Under the pieces are notes generated by a model, which was not told the DNA's origin, ran no database searches, and saw nothing but the letters and a program-made list of their open reading frames with translations. This document shows positions 26,150 to 35,183 of a stretch of DNA of 64,000 nt, piece by piece. The stretch comes from Salibacterium halotolerans. GTDB lineage: Bacteria; Bacillota; Bacilli; Bacillales; Marinococcaceae. The stretch covers positions 124,001-188,000 of the forward strand of contig NZ_FOXD01000003.1 of the NCBI RefSeq assembly GCF_900115625.1. The letters are read 5' to 3'. The stretch's first letter is position 1. The number at the start of each line of letters is the position of its first letter. The position numbers were made by a program, and so were the translations under genes.

Positions 26150-26595
26150 AACATGTTGTAACGGCTGAACAGGGGCACACATTCGTCGAGATGATTCTGG
26201 TGCTTGCTGTTCTTTCTATCATGACAGCCGTTCCTGTTCTGCATTTTCAAACCATGTACGATAAAAAACAAATTGATTATTTTCTTGAGGTACTCGAGGA
26301 AGATTTACGGGCTGCCCAGCAGCTCGCCTATGCCGATCAGGAATGGATTTATTTCAAGAACACAACAGAAACGTATTCCATGCAGAAAGGTTCGTTTTGG
26401 GAGGAACCCCTTCAGACGCGCGAACTGCCTGAAGGGGTGTCGTTTCAAAACAATACCATGGCATTTGAAGATATCGGTTTTAAAAGCAACGGAAATGCCA
26501 GAAAGGCGGGCACCGTCTTCATACAGACTCCGCATCAAAGCTATAAACTGGTGGTCCTTGTTGGGAAAGGGAGGATCTACATTGAAAAAAGATGA
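26146..26595 (+). CDS. comGD: Minor pseudopilin ComGD
   Basis: A 149-residue type IV pilin-like protein with prepilin site QGHTFVEMI and a hydrophobic N-terminal helix. GTG 26146 overlaps the comGC stop. It is a minor component of the competence pseudopilus; the body has several beta strands (FIQTPHQSYKLVVLVGKGR) as in GspH-like pilins. Confidence 0.92.
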   Translation: MKHVVTAEQGHTFVEMILVLAVLSIMTAVPVLHFQTMYDKKQIDYFLEVLEEDLRAAQQLAYADQEWIYFKNTTETYSMQKGSFWEEPLQTRELPEGVSFQNNTMAFEDIGFKSNGNARKAGTVFIQTPHQSYKLVVLVGKGRIYIEKR

Positions 26596-26905
26596 ACAGG
26601 GATTTACATTAATGGAGGCTGTCACTGCTTTGGCTCTTCTTTCTCTGTTCTCCCTTGTTTTTCTGCCGCTGTACCACCGCAGCATGGAAGAACAGAAAAC
26701 GGTCGATGAAGAAAGGACAGCTCTTTATCTGCTCGAAAAAGAAGCTCTGACATCCATTCATCATCAGCCGGGCATTGAATCGGGGGACAGAGAAGGGATC
26801 TACGAGTGGTCCAGGCAGTCGAAACACTCCGGCACGAATATCTGCCTGCAGTGGGAGGGGGAAAATGAACGTTCTTATGAAAAATGTCTGTTTTTCCTCT
26901 CGTAA
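26582..26905 (+). CDS. comGE: Minor pseudopilin ComGE
   Basis: A 107-residue pilin-like protein with prepilin site QGFTLMEAVTAL. TTG 26582 is seven bases after GGGAGG; a longer in-frame extension upstream lies over comGD and is not real. It overlaps comGD by 14 bases and comGF by 41 bases. Confidence 0.88.
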   Translation: MKKDEQGFTLMEAVTALALLSLFSLVFLPLYHRSMEEQKTVDEERTALYLLEKEALTSIHHQPGIESGDREGIYEWSRQSKHSGTNICLQWEGENERSYEKCLFFLS

Positions 26906-27344
26906 CCAACGCGGCATGACTCTTATGGAACTTCTTTTGTCCCTGACCATTCTTTTCGTGTGTACCGCCGTACTTGTTCAGGTTCTGCCGTTGTGGGAAA
27001 AAAGAGAAGCAACGTCGAAACAGGAGATACAGCTGTTCTTTCAGCAGCTGAAGGAGGATATGAATTATGCCTTTGATCTTGAAACAAAACAGAATGCCTT
27101 AATACTGAAAGAATACCGTAATGAGCGGAAATACAGTCTCTCCAGAGGACGAATCATCCGCACGACAAACGAAACCGGGTATGAAATCGTGCTCCAGGAT
27201 GTGCGCGGCTTCTCTGCAGCTCGAACTCCCTACGGAGCTGATGTGTCTGTGATGGATAAACAGGGAGTGACATGGTCTGGAGTCATCGGAAAAAGACCAC
27301 TGACAGAAAAGGGGAATGCATTTTGGGTGAAAAGGGAACCATAA
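26865..27344 (+). CDS. comGF: Minor pseudopilin ComGF
   Basis: A 159-residue pilin-like protein. The prepilin site RGMTLMELLLSLTILF follows an 18-residue leader, and the strand-rich body ends with GKRPLTEKGNAFW, typical of ComGF. ATG 26865 follows GGAGGGG and overlaps comGE by 41 bases. It continues in a TAATG overlap region with comGG. Confidence 0.9.
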   Translation: MNVLMKNVCFSSRNQRGMTLMELLLSLTILFVCTAVLVQVLPLWEKREATSKQEIQLFFQQLKEDMNYAFDLETKQNALILKEYRNERKYSLSRGRIIRTTNETGYEIVLQDVRGFSAARTPYGADVSVMDKQGVTWSGVIGKRPLTEKGNAFWVKREP

Positions 27345-27679
27345 TGCCGGTTCTGTTGATTGTGTGTTTTCTGTTTGCTTCCTTGGTATTTGTCCAGACA
27401 GTGATCTTTGTCAACGAAAAACAAAGCGTGTCCAAGGAAGAACAGGTACTGCAGCTGGAATGGCTGCTGCGAAACGGGGAACAGCGGTGGAGAGAAGAAA
27501 AAGGAATGCTATCCGAAAAACAGAATCAGATGTATCGTTTTCCAGATGGTTATGTGACATGGGAACAGGTACAGCTTTTCGATGAGAGCATTCACCTGAC
27601 TTTGACGGCGGTTACCACTGACGGTCATGAAAGGACAAGGTCTTATTATCTCGAGCCGCAAAAAGCAAAGAAAGAATAA
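27323..27679 (+). CDS. comGG: Minor pseudopilin ComGG
   Basis: A 118-residue protein with a short leader (GEKG), then a hydrophobic helix (TIMPVLLIVCFLFASLVFVQ) and a soluble tail. I choose TTG 27323 (AAGGGG upstream) because it keeps the glycine before the helix, matching the ComGG pattern in which processing occurs before a P-containing helix start. ATG 27344, overlapping the comGF stop, is an alternative that would lose the leader. Last of the comG genes. Confidence 0.8.
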   Translation: MGEKGTIMPVLLIVCFLFASLVFVQTVIFVNEKQSVSKEEQVLQLEWLLRNGEQRWREEKGMLSEKQNQMYRFPDGYVTWEQVQLFDESIHLTLTAVTTDGHERTRSYYLEPQKAKKE

Positions 27680-27743
27680 AATCGAACCGGGCAGGTTATC
27701 CTTAAAATAGTATACCGGCACAAGGCTGGAAAGGAGGAAGTCC

Positions 27744-27929
27744 GTGACACCCAATCCCTTTTTAAAATATATCATCAAGGAAGCGGTACAGGCATTGGAA
27801 ACGAGGGTGGACAGTGGAAAAAAAGAAAAAAAGCGGCACGCCTTTCGGGCGGAACGCATTGGTGTCCGGTGGTTCGGACTTCTTCCCCTTTCTTTTAAAA
27901 TGGTATGGCAGAAACGGAAAAAATCCTGA
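27744..27929 (+). CDS. yqzE: YqzE-family protein
   Basis: A 61-residue basic protein (FLKYIIKEAVQALETRVDSG near the start; VRWFGLLPLSFKMVW near the end) matching YqzE, a small protein gene that follows comGG in Bacilli. GTG 27744 follows GGAAAGGAGG. Function unknown; the position suggests co-expression with competence genes. Confidence 0.85.
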   Translation: MTPNPFLKYIIKEAVQALETRVDSGKKEKKRHAFRAERIGVRWFGLLPLSFKMVWQKRKKS

Positions 27930-28045
27930 TGAACCCCCGGCAGCACAAGGGCAAAAAAACGTTTACAATGACTGCGTCCCTCGTATATAATATGAATAGC
28001 TATTACTATCCGATAGTTCTGCGATTGTGACAAGGGGGGAAGAAC

Positions 28046-28285
28046 ATGGACCGCATGTATCGAATGCTGGGATTCTGGACAGCTGTATTCGCTGTATTGT
28101 TCTTTGTGGGCGATATGTTTAATATGGCCGTACTCTTTTTTGCTCAAACCGCTTTCTTTGTAGCTTTGGGGTACATGAAATTGACGGAGCGTATGTACAT
28201 TTACATTTTTGGAGCCTATTTGACAGTATTTTTTGTCAGCTTCACGTATTATTCCACATTTATTATGGAGCCGGGCTTTCACTAA
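28046..28285 (+). CDS. yqgY: DUF2626-family membrane protein (YqgY)
   Basis: A 79-residue protein with three close membrane segments, starting MDRMYRMLGFWTAVFAV, matching DUF2626 (YqgY). A GGGGGGAAG ribosome site precedes ATG 28046. Function unknown. A terminator follows. Confidence 0.85.
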   Translation: MDRMYRMLGFWTAVFAVLFFVGDMFNMAVLFFAQTAFFVALGYMKLTERMYIYIFGAYLTVFFVSFTYYSTFIMEPGFH

Positions 28286-28323
28286 AGAAGGAAGTGCCCG
28301 GAACGTACATACCAAAACGTAGC

Positions 28324-28359
28324 AGAAGCTGCCCTGTGGGAAAGGGCAGCTTCTTTTTT
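28324..28359. terminator. Terminator after yqgY
   Basis: An 11-bp stem (AGAAGCTGCCC with GGGCAGCTTCT) is followed by six T residues, between convergent yqgY and yqgX. Confidence 0.92.
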
Positions 28360-28373
28360 GCTTCTGCCTGTCT

Positions 28374-29009
28374 CTAAAAGCCGTTTAAAAAGGGGTTGCT
28401 GTCCATTTCCGCGCTGATGGTCGTTGAGGGGCCGTGGCCGCAGGCAACATGGGTGTCTTCCGGGAGTTCGAGCATTTTATCATGCAGCACGTGGAGCAGT
28501 TCGGCGTGATCTCCGCCGGGCAGATCCGTCCGGCCGATGGCCCCGGCAAACAGAACGTCGCCGGAGAAAACGGTTTGCAGCGGTCCGCAGTAATAGGAAA
28601 CGCTTCCCGGGGAATGTCCGGGAGTCTCTATCACCTCAAAAGAAAACGACCCTGCAGAAAGGATGCCTTCTTCTGTAATCAGATGATCGGCTTTAGAAGC
28701 GGAAATAGCCCCTCCATCCAGAAACAGGGAAGACCCGTTTTTCTCCGGATTTGTCAGCCAGTCGTCTTCCAAATGATGAACATAGACGGGAACATCATAT
28801 GTTTCCCGGACGGCGTCGACGGCACCGATATGGTCGAAATGAGCGTGGGTTAACAGCACAGCCTGCGGCTTCAGCCCAAGGGAATGTATTTTGTCGTAGA
28901 GTACATCCGCATCGCCGCCGGGGTCAAAAACAACCGCTTCTTTTTTGTCATTATACAGCAGATGACAGTTTGTCTGGATCGGTCCTAATGGTATCGTTTC
29001 CCAGTTCAT
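28374..29009 (-). CDS. yqgX: MBL-fold metallo-hydrolase (glyoxalase II-like, YqgX)
   Basis: A 211-residue metallo-beta-lactamase fold hydrolase with the zinc motif THAHFDHIG near residue 58, plus the later ligands in TPGHSPGSV (near residue 133), FSGDVLF and CGHGP near the end. It likely hydrolyses small thioesters such as glyoxalase II substrates. Start 29009 has GGAGG eight bases upstream; the longer form is not needed. It runs minus strand against yqgY, as in B. subtilis. Confidence 0.9.
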   Translation of the reverse strand: MNWETIPLGPIQTNCHLLYNDKKEAVVFDPGGDADVLYDKIHSLGLKPQAVLLTHAHFDHIGAVDAVRETYDVPVYVHHLEDDWLTNPEKNGSSLFLDGGAISASKADHLITEEGILSAGSFSFEVIETPGHSPGSVSYYCGPLQTVFSGDVLFAGAIGRTDLPGGDHAELLHVLHDKMLELPEDTHVACGHGPSTTISAEMDSNPFLNGF

Positions 29010-29185
29010 TTTCTCATCCTCCACTTTCAATCAGCGATTTGGGGTTATTTTAACATAATTCCGGCGGAAAAAGCTTAAATTAATGGATGCATGTCTTTAG
29101 GAAAAAAGGTATAATATGAACCAACATGAATGTACAAATGAGATTGATTCGATACCCGGGTTATCGAACAGAAGGGGGAGATTTC

Positions 29186-29356
29186 ATGGCTTTTGGAATT
29201 ACCATGCTCATTGTTGCGATTCTTTGCGGAGTTGCAACGATCCGTGAAATAAAAAGACGGAACTTTTTGGCCTTTGGATTCGCCGGACTCTCTTTACTTG
29301 TATTTGGATGGTTTTCCATCATGACAATTTTTGTGAGCGGTTCCCCGGCAGGATAG
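29186..29356 (+). CDS. yqgW: DUF2759-family membrane protein (YqgW)
   Basis: A 56-residue protein with two membrane segments (FGITMLIVAILCGVATI and FLAFGFAGLSLLVFGWF) separated by REIKRRN, matching the DUF2759/YqgW family. GAAGGGGGAG precedes ATG 29186; upstream in-frame codons lack a ribosome site. Function unknown. Confidence 0.82.
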   Translation: MAFGITMLIVAILCGVATIREIKRRNFLAFGFAGLSLLVFGWFSIMTIFVSGSPAG

Positions 29357-29395
29357 CAGGTTACAAAGGAAGGCACATAAGACGTTTTGAACAAC

Positions 29396-29437
29396 AAAAA
29401 AGCTTCCGATTATCAACTGATAATCGGAAGCTTTTTT
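29396..29437 (+). terminator. Intrinsic terminator after yqgW
   Basis: A perfect 19-bp stem (29396-29414 with 29417-29435) with a very short loop ends in a run of six T. Confidence 0.92.
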
Positions 29438-30106
29438 GTATGCGTTTTTTACGCCCGTTTTGCAGCGTTATGCATTTATTCCACTTCGACCAATCGCGCT
29501 GCAAAATCCGTAAGCAGGGGTTGCTGAATCAACAAAGTTTGCTGATACTGCAAGGATTTTGATCAAATCGCAGGGCATGATACCAAAACCTTTGCATGTG
29601 GTGGAGGCAGGAGCGGAAGGCGGTGACATTTGAAGGTTCATCGGCTAAAAGCGGTCACATCGTGTGACCACCGCCGATGCTGGAACATCCTGTTCGTCGA
29701 AGCAGCAGCCGAAGATCCTATCAAACGGAGGCGCTCGCGTCCGGAGTCAGATCGGTGCCCGGCAGGATGTGCCGTACTTAACCGAACTTCCTTCAGGGAA
29801 CAAGCTTAAGGCGCTGCCCGCGGCAAAGAAGACACGATGAGCCCGGCGAATCGATGTCGCCCTTGTGCTCTGGAGTGCAAAGAAGACACGATGAGCCCAG
29901 GCGAACCGATGTCGCTCTTGTGCCCGGAGTAAAAACGTCCGCCTGCAGCGGATGCCTCTTTCCCCGGCGTATTCCTAAAGTGGAAACGAGTAATTAAGAT
30001 AGAGCGGAATCTCCCTCAAACAATACCCCTGTTATCATGGATTCAGGAAGCCATTCAGCAGCCCCTAAGTACTGCGAACGTCCGCCGTGCACTAAAAAAA
30101 GAACAA
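29438..30106. other. Gene-free region with dispersed repeat
   Basis: About 670 bases with no convincing ORF. It holds a nested hairpin around 29638-29681 (CATCGGC outer arm with GCCGATG; GGTCAC with GTGACC inside) and a tandem 54-base repeat at 29823-29930. A related copy lies in opposite orientation near 58.3 kb. The GC-rich, structured nature suggests a mobile or REP-like intergenic element. Confidence 0.7.
29823..29930 (+). repeat. Tandem pair of 54-base repeat units
   Basis: Two head-to-tail 54-base units (29823-29876 and 29877-29930) share the start GCAAAGAAGACACGATGAGC and the end GGAGT and differ at a few positions. The motif, with 12 further upstream bases GCGCTGCCCGCG, recurs in reverse orientation at 58301-58367. 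No spacers are present, so it is not a CRISPR. Confidence 0.88.
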
Positions 30107-30901
30107 TCAGAGGGAAGAGTGGGACAGGTAAAAAAGACCGCTGTTAATAATGTCCACATGAACCGATGGCTGGTATCTGTTTTGGATATCATTTTTTTCT
30201 TTTTCATAATCCTCTGTTGGAGCAGATACGGCTTGACTGTAAGTATGAAGCAGCGCCAGTTCCTGAAGCATCTTTTTTTCCGCTTTTTCGGCCCAGTCAT
30301 CCGGATGATCATCGACAAAGCGCTGCGCTTCGTTCTTAATCCGAAGGAGGCCGCTTTCCACCTGGATAAGCGATGCCATCGGAAACGAATGATCGGCGAT
30401 GATGGGTTCGAGCTGAAGTGGTCTCAGGTGATCCATCATATGATGAACGAGCTGGCCGTGTATCAGCTGAAGACCGTAAGATAGAATTTTATCTTTGCGC
30501 TGATGCGAGACGAAGGAATATTTCACATTAACAACCAGCCAGGGATAGAGAGGAGCCGGTGTCTGTTTTGGTTCATGATGTTCATAGAGAAGAGACCATA
30601 TTCCTTTGTTCCGGGCGGATTCAAAGATTTGATGAAGCCTTGGCGTTCCAACGTGCAGCCATTCTCCCTTTTTTGCCTGATCTTCTGCTTGTTCTGTGAA
30701 AAACGTGAGTGTCATCGGTTCCGGAGTTCCTCCCGTTTTTTTCACGTAATGCCAGTAAAAAGGACGGTTCATCAGCTCCCGGTCCAAAGCCTCTGTCAAT
30801 TTAATCTGAATGCTGTTATTGGAGCAGTGCTGAATCAATGCACCGTTCGTTTCAAAATACCTGTGGATATACTGCAGGAGTTCATCTGCCAAAACAGTCA
30901 C
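30107..30901 (-). CDS. yqhG: YqhG-family protein
   Basis: A 264-residue soluble protein beginning TVLADELLQYIHRYFETNG, matching YqhG, a Bacilli protein of unknown function located next to the YqhH helicase. No catalytic motif is visible; residues 195-225 form a charged helix. It overlaps the helicase stop by four bases on the minus strand, so the two are co-translated and may act together. Confidence 0.85.
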   Translation of the reverse strand: MTVLADELLQYIHRYFETNGALIQHCSNNSIQIKLTEALDRELMNRPFYWHYVKKTGGTPEPMTLTFFTEQAEDQAKKGEWLHVGTPRLHQIFESARNKGIWSLLYEHHEPKQTPAPLYPWLVVNVKYSFVSHQRKDKILSYGLQLIHGQLVHHMMDHLRPLQLEPIIADHSFPMASLIQVESGLLRIKNEAQRFVDDHPDDWAEKAEKKMLQELALLHTYSQAVSAPTEDYEKEKNDIQNRYQPSVHVDIINSGLFYLSHSSL

Positions 30902-32526
30902 CCTCCTTTTTGGCCGGATTCGGTTTCCATTAAAGCATAGAGATGATTGAGTTTCACTTCTATTTCCCGTTCGGATTCCGAATCCTGCATCGTTTCTGTG
31001 ATATACTGTTCCATCTCTCTGCCGAAACGGGAATCCAAAATGGTGTCAAGCGTACCGATAACATGTTCGAACAACTGGATTTTTTCGTACAGCAGCCGAA
31101 GAACATGTTCTTCGATCGTTCGTCTAACGGCCATATTATAAATCTCTACGTCTTTTTCCTGTCCGAGGCGGTGAAGACGGCCGATCCGCTGTTCGAGCCG
31201 CATCGGATTCCAGGGAAGATCGTAATTGATGATGGTGCTGCTGAATTGAAGGTTAATTCCTTCCCCGCCGGCTTCGGTGGCAATCATCACTTTAGCCCGG
31301 TCACGAAAAATCATCTGCATCCATTCTTTTTTGCTGTGCCTGAAACCACCGCGGAAAGGGACCGATAATATGCCGAACTGCTTGAAATACCATTGCAGGT
31401 AAAGCTGCGTCGAGCGGTATTCTGTGAAGAGCACCACTTTGTCATCTGTGTTCTGGATGATTTCAAGTGCTTTTTGAGCCTTACTGTTTATCTCCATGTT
31501 CTGAATGCGCTCCAGAAGAGAGATAAACGTCTCTTCGGGAAGTTCTTTCTTCTCGTACATGTTTCTAAGGGTTCCATATGCTGCTTCTTTGCTGCTGCAA
31601 GCTTCCCGCAACAGCGTAACCGATGTAAAGCCATGAAACCGGTGCCCGTTTGAGGAAGACAGATTATTAAGGGAATCGTAGAAATGCTGTTCCTGCGGCG
31701 TGAATGAAATATAAACAGAATGCACGTTCCGTTTTGTCCACGAAATTTCCGTTTCATCCCTCCGGTTTCGTACCATCACCTGCTGGACAATATGTTTTAT
31801 TTCCTGTTCTCCTTTTTCTTTGAACAGTTTCTTAAACTCTTTCTGACTGCCGAGGAGACCGGGTTTTAATAGATGGATTAAATGATAAAGCTCCGCGGGA
31901 TTGTTCTGCACCGGCGTCGCCGTTAACATGAGACAGAACGTTTTTTTTACAAGTCTGGCAAATTCATAGTTTTTGGTTTTAGGATTTTTCAATTTATGAG
32001 CTTCGTCGAAAATAACCATGTCATAGTCCTGATTGAGCACAATATCCCTGTGCGGGGGCTGTTTGGCTGTGTCGATGGAGGCAACCACCACGTCCGCTTC
32101 TTCCCAGACGTAGTGTTTTCGCTGCACGGCAGCCGGGATCAGGAACTTACTCTGCATTTCCTGTGCCCATTGTCCGGTAAGAGACGCAGGCACAAGAATC
32201 AAAGCCTTTTGGACAAGGCCTCTTACCATGTACTCTTTTAAAATCAAACCCGCTTCAATGGTTTTACCGAGTCCGACTTCATCGGCAAGAATCGCCCGCC
32301 CGTCCATCTCTTCAAGCACCCGTTTTGCTGTTTGTTCCTGATGTGGATAAAGATCCACACCGGTAATATGACGAAGGCACAGCAGTCCTTCAAAGTCAGG
32401 TACCGCCCTCCATTGTTCAGCCTCATAGGCAAGCTGGAACTGTTCCCAGGAAGACAGCTGCTCCTTCTGCCGGATCGTTTGATCGAACAATTCCCAATCC
32501 GGATGATAGTTAAGTTCCGCGGTCAT
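30898..32526 (-). CDS. yqhH: SNF2-type DEAD/DEAH helicase (YqhH)
   Basis: A 542-residue SNF2-family ATPase. Motif I is DEVGLGKTIEAGL (about residue 88), motif II DEAHKLKN, motif III LTATPVQN, and the C-terminal helicase half has ATEAGGEGINLQ and QRIGRLHRLGQ. It translocates on duplex DNA or remodels protein-nucleic acid complexes; the exact role is unknown. Start 32526 follows AAAGGAG. In B. subtilis this gene is divergent from the glycine cleavage operon and its riboswitch, which are absent here. Confidence 0.9.
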   Translation of the reverse strand: MTAELNYHPDWELFDQTIRQKEQLSSWEQFQLAYEAEQWRAVPDFEGLLCLRHITGVDLYPHQEQTAKRVLEEMDGRAILADEVGLGKTIEAGLILKEYMVRGLVQKALILVPASLTGQWAQEMQSKFLIPAAVQRKHYVWEEADVVVASIDTAKQPPHRDIVLNQDYDMVIFDEAHKLKNPKTKNYEFARLVKKTFCLMLTATPVQNNPAELYHLIHLLKPGLLGSQKEFKKLFKEKGEQEIKHIVQQVMVRNRRDETEISWTKRNVHSVYISFTPQEQHFYDSLNNLSSSNGHRFHGFTSVTLLREACSSKEAAYGTLRNMYEKKELPEETFISLLERIQNMEINSKAQKALEIIQNTDDKVVLFTEYRSTQLYLQWYFKQFGILSVPFRGGFRHSKKEWMQMIFRDRAKVMIATEAGGEGINLQFSSTIINYDLPWNPMRLEQRIGRLHRLGQEKDVEIYNMAVRRTIEEHVLRLLYEKIQLFEHVIGTLDTILDSRFGREMEQYITETMQDSESEREIEVKLNHLYALMETESGQKGG

Positions 32527-32637
32527 TGCAATCGTTCTCCTTTGTGGAACATCATTACAGCTAGTCATGTTCAAACGGAGATGTTTTTATGCACAGGACA
32601 GATAGAAGGAGAGGGCAGGGGAGAATGTATGATTGTT

Positions 32638-32675
32638 AAAAAAAACGCTCAAGGATAAACTCCTTGAGTGTTTTT
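32638..32675 (-). terminator. Terminator of yqhL
   Basis: Inverted repeat around ACTCAAGGAG and TCCTTGAG, with an A-run on the left that reads as eight T on the minus strand, 12 bases past the yqhL stop. Confidence 0.82.
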
Positions 32676-32686
32676 GAGACGTTGTA

Positions 32687-33070
32687 CTATTTTTTCTTGA
32701 TTTTGCCTGTCCATTTTTTAAAGCCTTTTTTCAATTGATAGATGTCACTCGTCCCGGCTTTTTTGCGAATGATGCGTGCGGCCTGACGGCTTCGTGCGCC
32801 GGATTGGCAGTACAAATAAACAGGCTGGTCATCTCTGATTTCATTTATACGCTGTTTAAGCTGGGAAAGCGGGAGATTGCGTGCGCCCAGAATGTGACCG
32901 CCGTTGTATTCACGAGGTTCCCGGACATCGAGCAGTTGTGCTTTCCGGTACCCTTCAATAAATTCTTCCTGTGTCAATTCTGTTAAAAATCCCGGTTTTT
33001 TGAAGCGCCGGAACAGAAGTGCTATCAGGATAACGAGCAAAATTCCCCATGAAATCCAGGTTATCGTCAC
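32687..33070 (-). CDS. yqhL: Rhodanese-like protein YqhL
   Basis: A 127-residue protein with one N-terminal membrane segment (residues 4-20) and a rhodanese domain (about 35-120). The active-site cysteine is in LYCQSGARSRQAA, and the CH2A-like motif LLDVREPREYNGGHI is intact. It probably carries persulfide sulfur at the membrane. A GGAGGGGAC site precedes ATG 33070 on the minus strand. Position matches yqhL, divergent from lipM. Confidence 0.9.
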   Translation of the reverse strand: MTITWISWGILLVILIALLFRRFKKPGFLTELTQEEFIEGYRKAQLLDVREPREYNGGHILGARNLPLSQLKQRINEIRDDQPVYLYCQSGARSRQAARIIRKKAGTSDIYQLKKGFKKWTGKIKKK

Positions 33071-33237
33071 TTTGTCCCCTCCTTTACGTGTACAAGACTA
33101 CATGGTGTATTATAATAAGGATTATGGATGTAAGCAAAGTTTAATTCTTTCAAAGCCGGGAAACTTTCGATGCACGCAAAGAATTGTTACACTAACCGTA
33201 TCAAAGTGAAAAGTTTCCAGAGGAAGCGGGGGAGAAC

Positions 33238-34074
33238 ATGACAAAAGAAACATGGTACTTCATAGATTCCGGCAGCTGCCCTCCGGCATGGAATATGGCA
33301 ATGGATGAAATGCTGATGCAGTGGCACAGTGAAGGGAAAATTCCTCCTGTTGTCCGTTTTTATGGATGGAGTCCTGCGACATTGTCTGTCGGTTATTTTC
33401 AGAAAGTACATAAAGATATCGATTTTGAGGCGGTCCGAAGACACGGGCTCGGCTTCGTGAGAAGACCAACGGGAGGACGTGGTGTGCTGCATGATAAAGA
33501 GCTGACATACAGCGTGATTGTATCGGAAGATCATCCTGAGATGCCGGAAACGGTCACGGAAGCGTACCGCGTGATTTCAGAAGGAATTCTGGAAGGGTTC
33601 CGCAAACTTGGACTTCAAGCCGAATTCTCCGTGCCACGTACGAAAGAAGAAGAAGAGTCACTGAAAAATCCAAGATCCGCCGTCTGTTTTGATGCACCGT
33701 CCTGGTATGAACTTGTCGTGGAAGGACGAAAAATCGCCGGCAGCGCCCAGACGAGACAGAAGGGCGTTATTTTGCAGCACGGTTCGATCCTTCTCGATAT
33801 CGAAGAAGACAAACTGTTTGATTTGTTTCAATATTCCAGTGACAGAATCAGAAAACGGATGCAGAGAGGATTTAAAAACAAAGCGGCTGCCATCAATGAG
33901 TTGACGGACGCTCCTATAACAATGGAACAGATTTCAAACGCTTTTCATGAAGGGTTCGCCGACGGTTTAAACGTAAACTGGGAGCCTTATACATTAACAG
34001 AAGACGAAGAGAAACGTGTACGTGAACTGGCCGCAGAAAAGTATGACACCGACGAATGGAACTACAGGCGCTGA
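33238..34074 (+). CDS. lipM: Octanoyl-[ACP]:protein N-octanoyltransferase LipM
   Basis: A 278-residue member of the biotin/lipoate ligase fold. It moves octanoate from acyl carrier protein to the glycine cleavage H protein, the first step of lipoate synthesis in Bacilli. The [12 protein letters not shown] motif is near residue 78, the catalytic cysteine in [12 protein letters not shown] near residue 150, and the KIAGSAQTR lysine follows. GGGGGAG precedes ATG 33238. A lipoamide-dependent dehydrogenase gene starts at the end of this window. Confidence 0.94.
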   Translation: MTKETWYFIDSGSCPPAWNMAMDEMLMQWHSEGKIPPVVRFYGWSPATLSVGYFQKVHKDIDFEAVRRHGLGFVRRPTGGRGVLHDKELTYSVIVSEDHPEMPETVTEAYRVISEGILEGFRKLGLQAEFSVPRTKEEEESLKNPRSAVCFDAPSWYELVVEGRKIAGSAQTRQKGVILQHGSILLDIEEDKLFDLFQYSSDRIRKRMQRGFKNKAAAINELTDAPITMEQISNAFHEGFADGLNVNWEPYTLTEDEEKRVRELAAEKYDTDEWNYRR

Positions 34075-34099
34075 ATAAGAGGAAGGAATATAGAAGGAA

Positions 34100-34132
34100 A
34101 AAACCGGCTCGGCAGATAACGGAGCCGGTTTT
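34100..34132. terminator. Terminator between lipM and dat
   Basis: An 11-bp stem (AAAACCGGCTC with GAGCCGGTTTT) with A-run and T-run on the two sides can serve both convergent genes. Confidence 0.85.
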
Positions 34133-34145
34133 CATCATGCAGGAC

Positions 34146-34982
34146 TTAAGATAGTTTTCTTTCCTGAAATGTTTTCTGCAGTTCATCGGTCAGCTCGCGT
34201 GAGGGCAGTGTTTTTTCGATGGTCCCTGATACGCGGTGGACCGGTACAATTTCATGACTTGTGCTGGCAATAAACAATTCATCTGCACCGCGGAGATCCT
34301 CCAGCGTGAAAGCTGATTCTTTGAACGGAATGCCTTTTTCGATGCAGAGCTTTTGAATAAACTGCCGTGTGATTCCTTTTAAAATGTAGTTGTCCGCCGG
34401 ATGAGTATAAATAACACCGTTTTTCACCATAAAAACGTTTGTCGAAGAGCCTTCGGTAACCGTAGGGCCGCGGTGAAGAAGCGCTTCATGACACCCATTA
34501 TCCTCAGCACTTCGTTTTGCCATGACATTGCCGAGCAGGTTGATCGTTTTAATGTCACAGCGGAGCCAGCGGATATCTTCGACAGCCCGTAAGGAGATTC
34601 CCTGTTCCTGCAGATGGGAAGGAACATCTTCTTCCTTTGTGAACGCGGTGATAACAGGGGTGATCTCCCTGGAATAAAGGTGGTTTCTTTCCTGCACGCC
34701 CCTTGTCATCTGCATGTAAATAATCCCGTTATGCACTTTATTGGTCTCGATGAGATGCAGCATATCCTCTTTGATGTTCTCGAGCGGTTTCGGGAAAGGG
34801 AGGTCCAGTTCGGCGGCACTTCTTGTAAAACGTTCGAAATGTTCCTCCCACAAAAAAGGTTTTCCGTCGTAAAGACGGATCACTTCATAAATCCCATCTC
34901 CGAAATAATACCCCCGGTCCTCAAAAGAAACACCGGCTTCCTCCTGCGGGGTTAACGTGTCATGTATCCATACATACTGCAT
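34146..34982 (-). CDS. dat: D-amino acid aminotransferase
   Basis: A 278-residue fold-type IV PLP enzyme. The PLP lysine is in CDIKTINLLGN near residue 145, the N-terminus has the D-amino acid type FEDRGYYFGDGIYEV, and a glutamate follows in VTEGSSTNVF. It interconverts D-alanine and D-glutamate with their keto acids for wall precursors. Start 34982 is eight bases after AGGAGG. It is inserted between lipM and mntR, where B. subtilis has no such gene. Confidence 0.93.
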   Translation of the reverse strand: MQYVWIHDTLTPQEEAGVSFEDRGYYFGDGIYEVIRLYDGKPFLWEEHFERFTRSAAELDLPFPKPLENIKEDMLHLIETNKVHNGIIYMQMTRGVQERNHLYSREITPVITAFTKEEDVPSHLQEQGISLRAVEDIRWLRCDIKTINLLGNVMAKRSAEDNGCHEALLHRGPTVTEGSSTNVFMVKNGVIYTHPADNYILKGITRQFIQKLCIEKGIPFKESAFTLEDLRGADELFIASTSHEIVPVHRVSGTIEKTLPSRELTDELQKTFQERKLS

Positions 34983-35183
34983 GTTCATGTCCTCCTGTCT
35001 CAAGTGTGTATGATTCAACTGTAACACATACAGCCGTGTAAATAAGACACAAGTGCATGCTCCTTTTTCTTTTTTGCTTCAAATGAAATATCCCGGCTTT
35101 GTCCTTCGCTCCACGTTGCTGTATACTAAGAGAGGAAATGTAATGATTCATGTAAATGTTTTGGACGTATTGGAGGAACATTC

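Noticed and set aside
29823-29930. CRISPR-like tandem repeat
   Set aside because: Only two units, directly adjacent, with no spacers and no cas genes.
32527-32686. Expected glycine riboswitch near yqhH
   Set aside because: In B. subtilis the gcvT operon and its riboswitch are divergent from yqhH; here the gap is short, holds only a terminator, and no gcvT is present.
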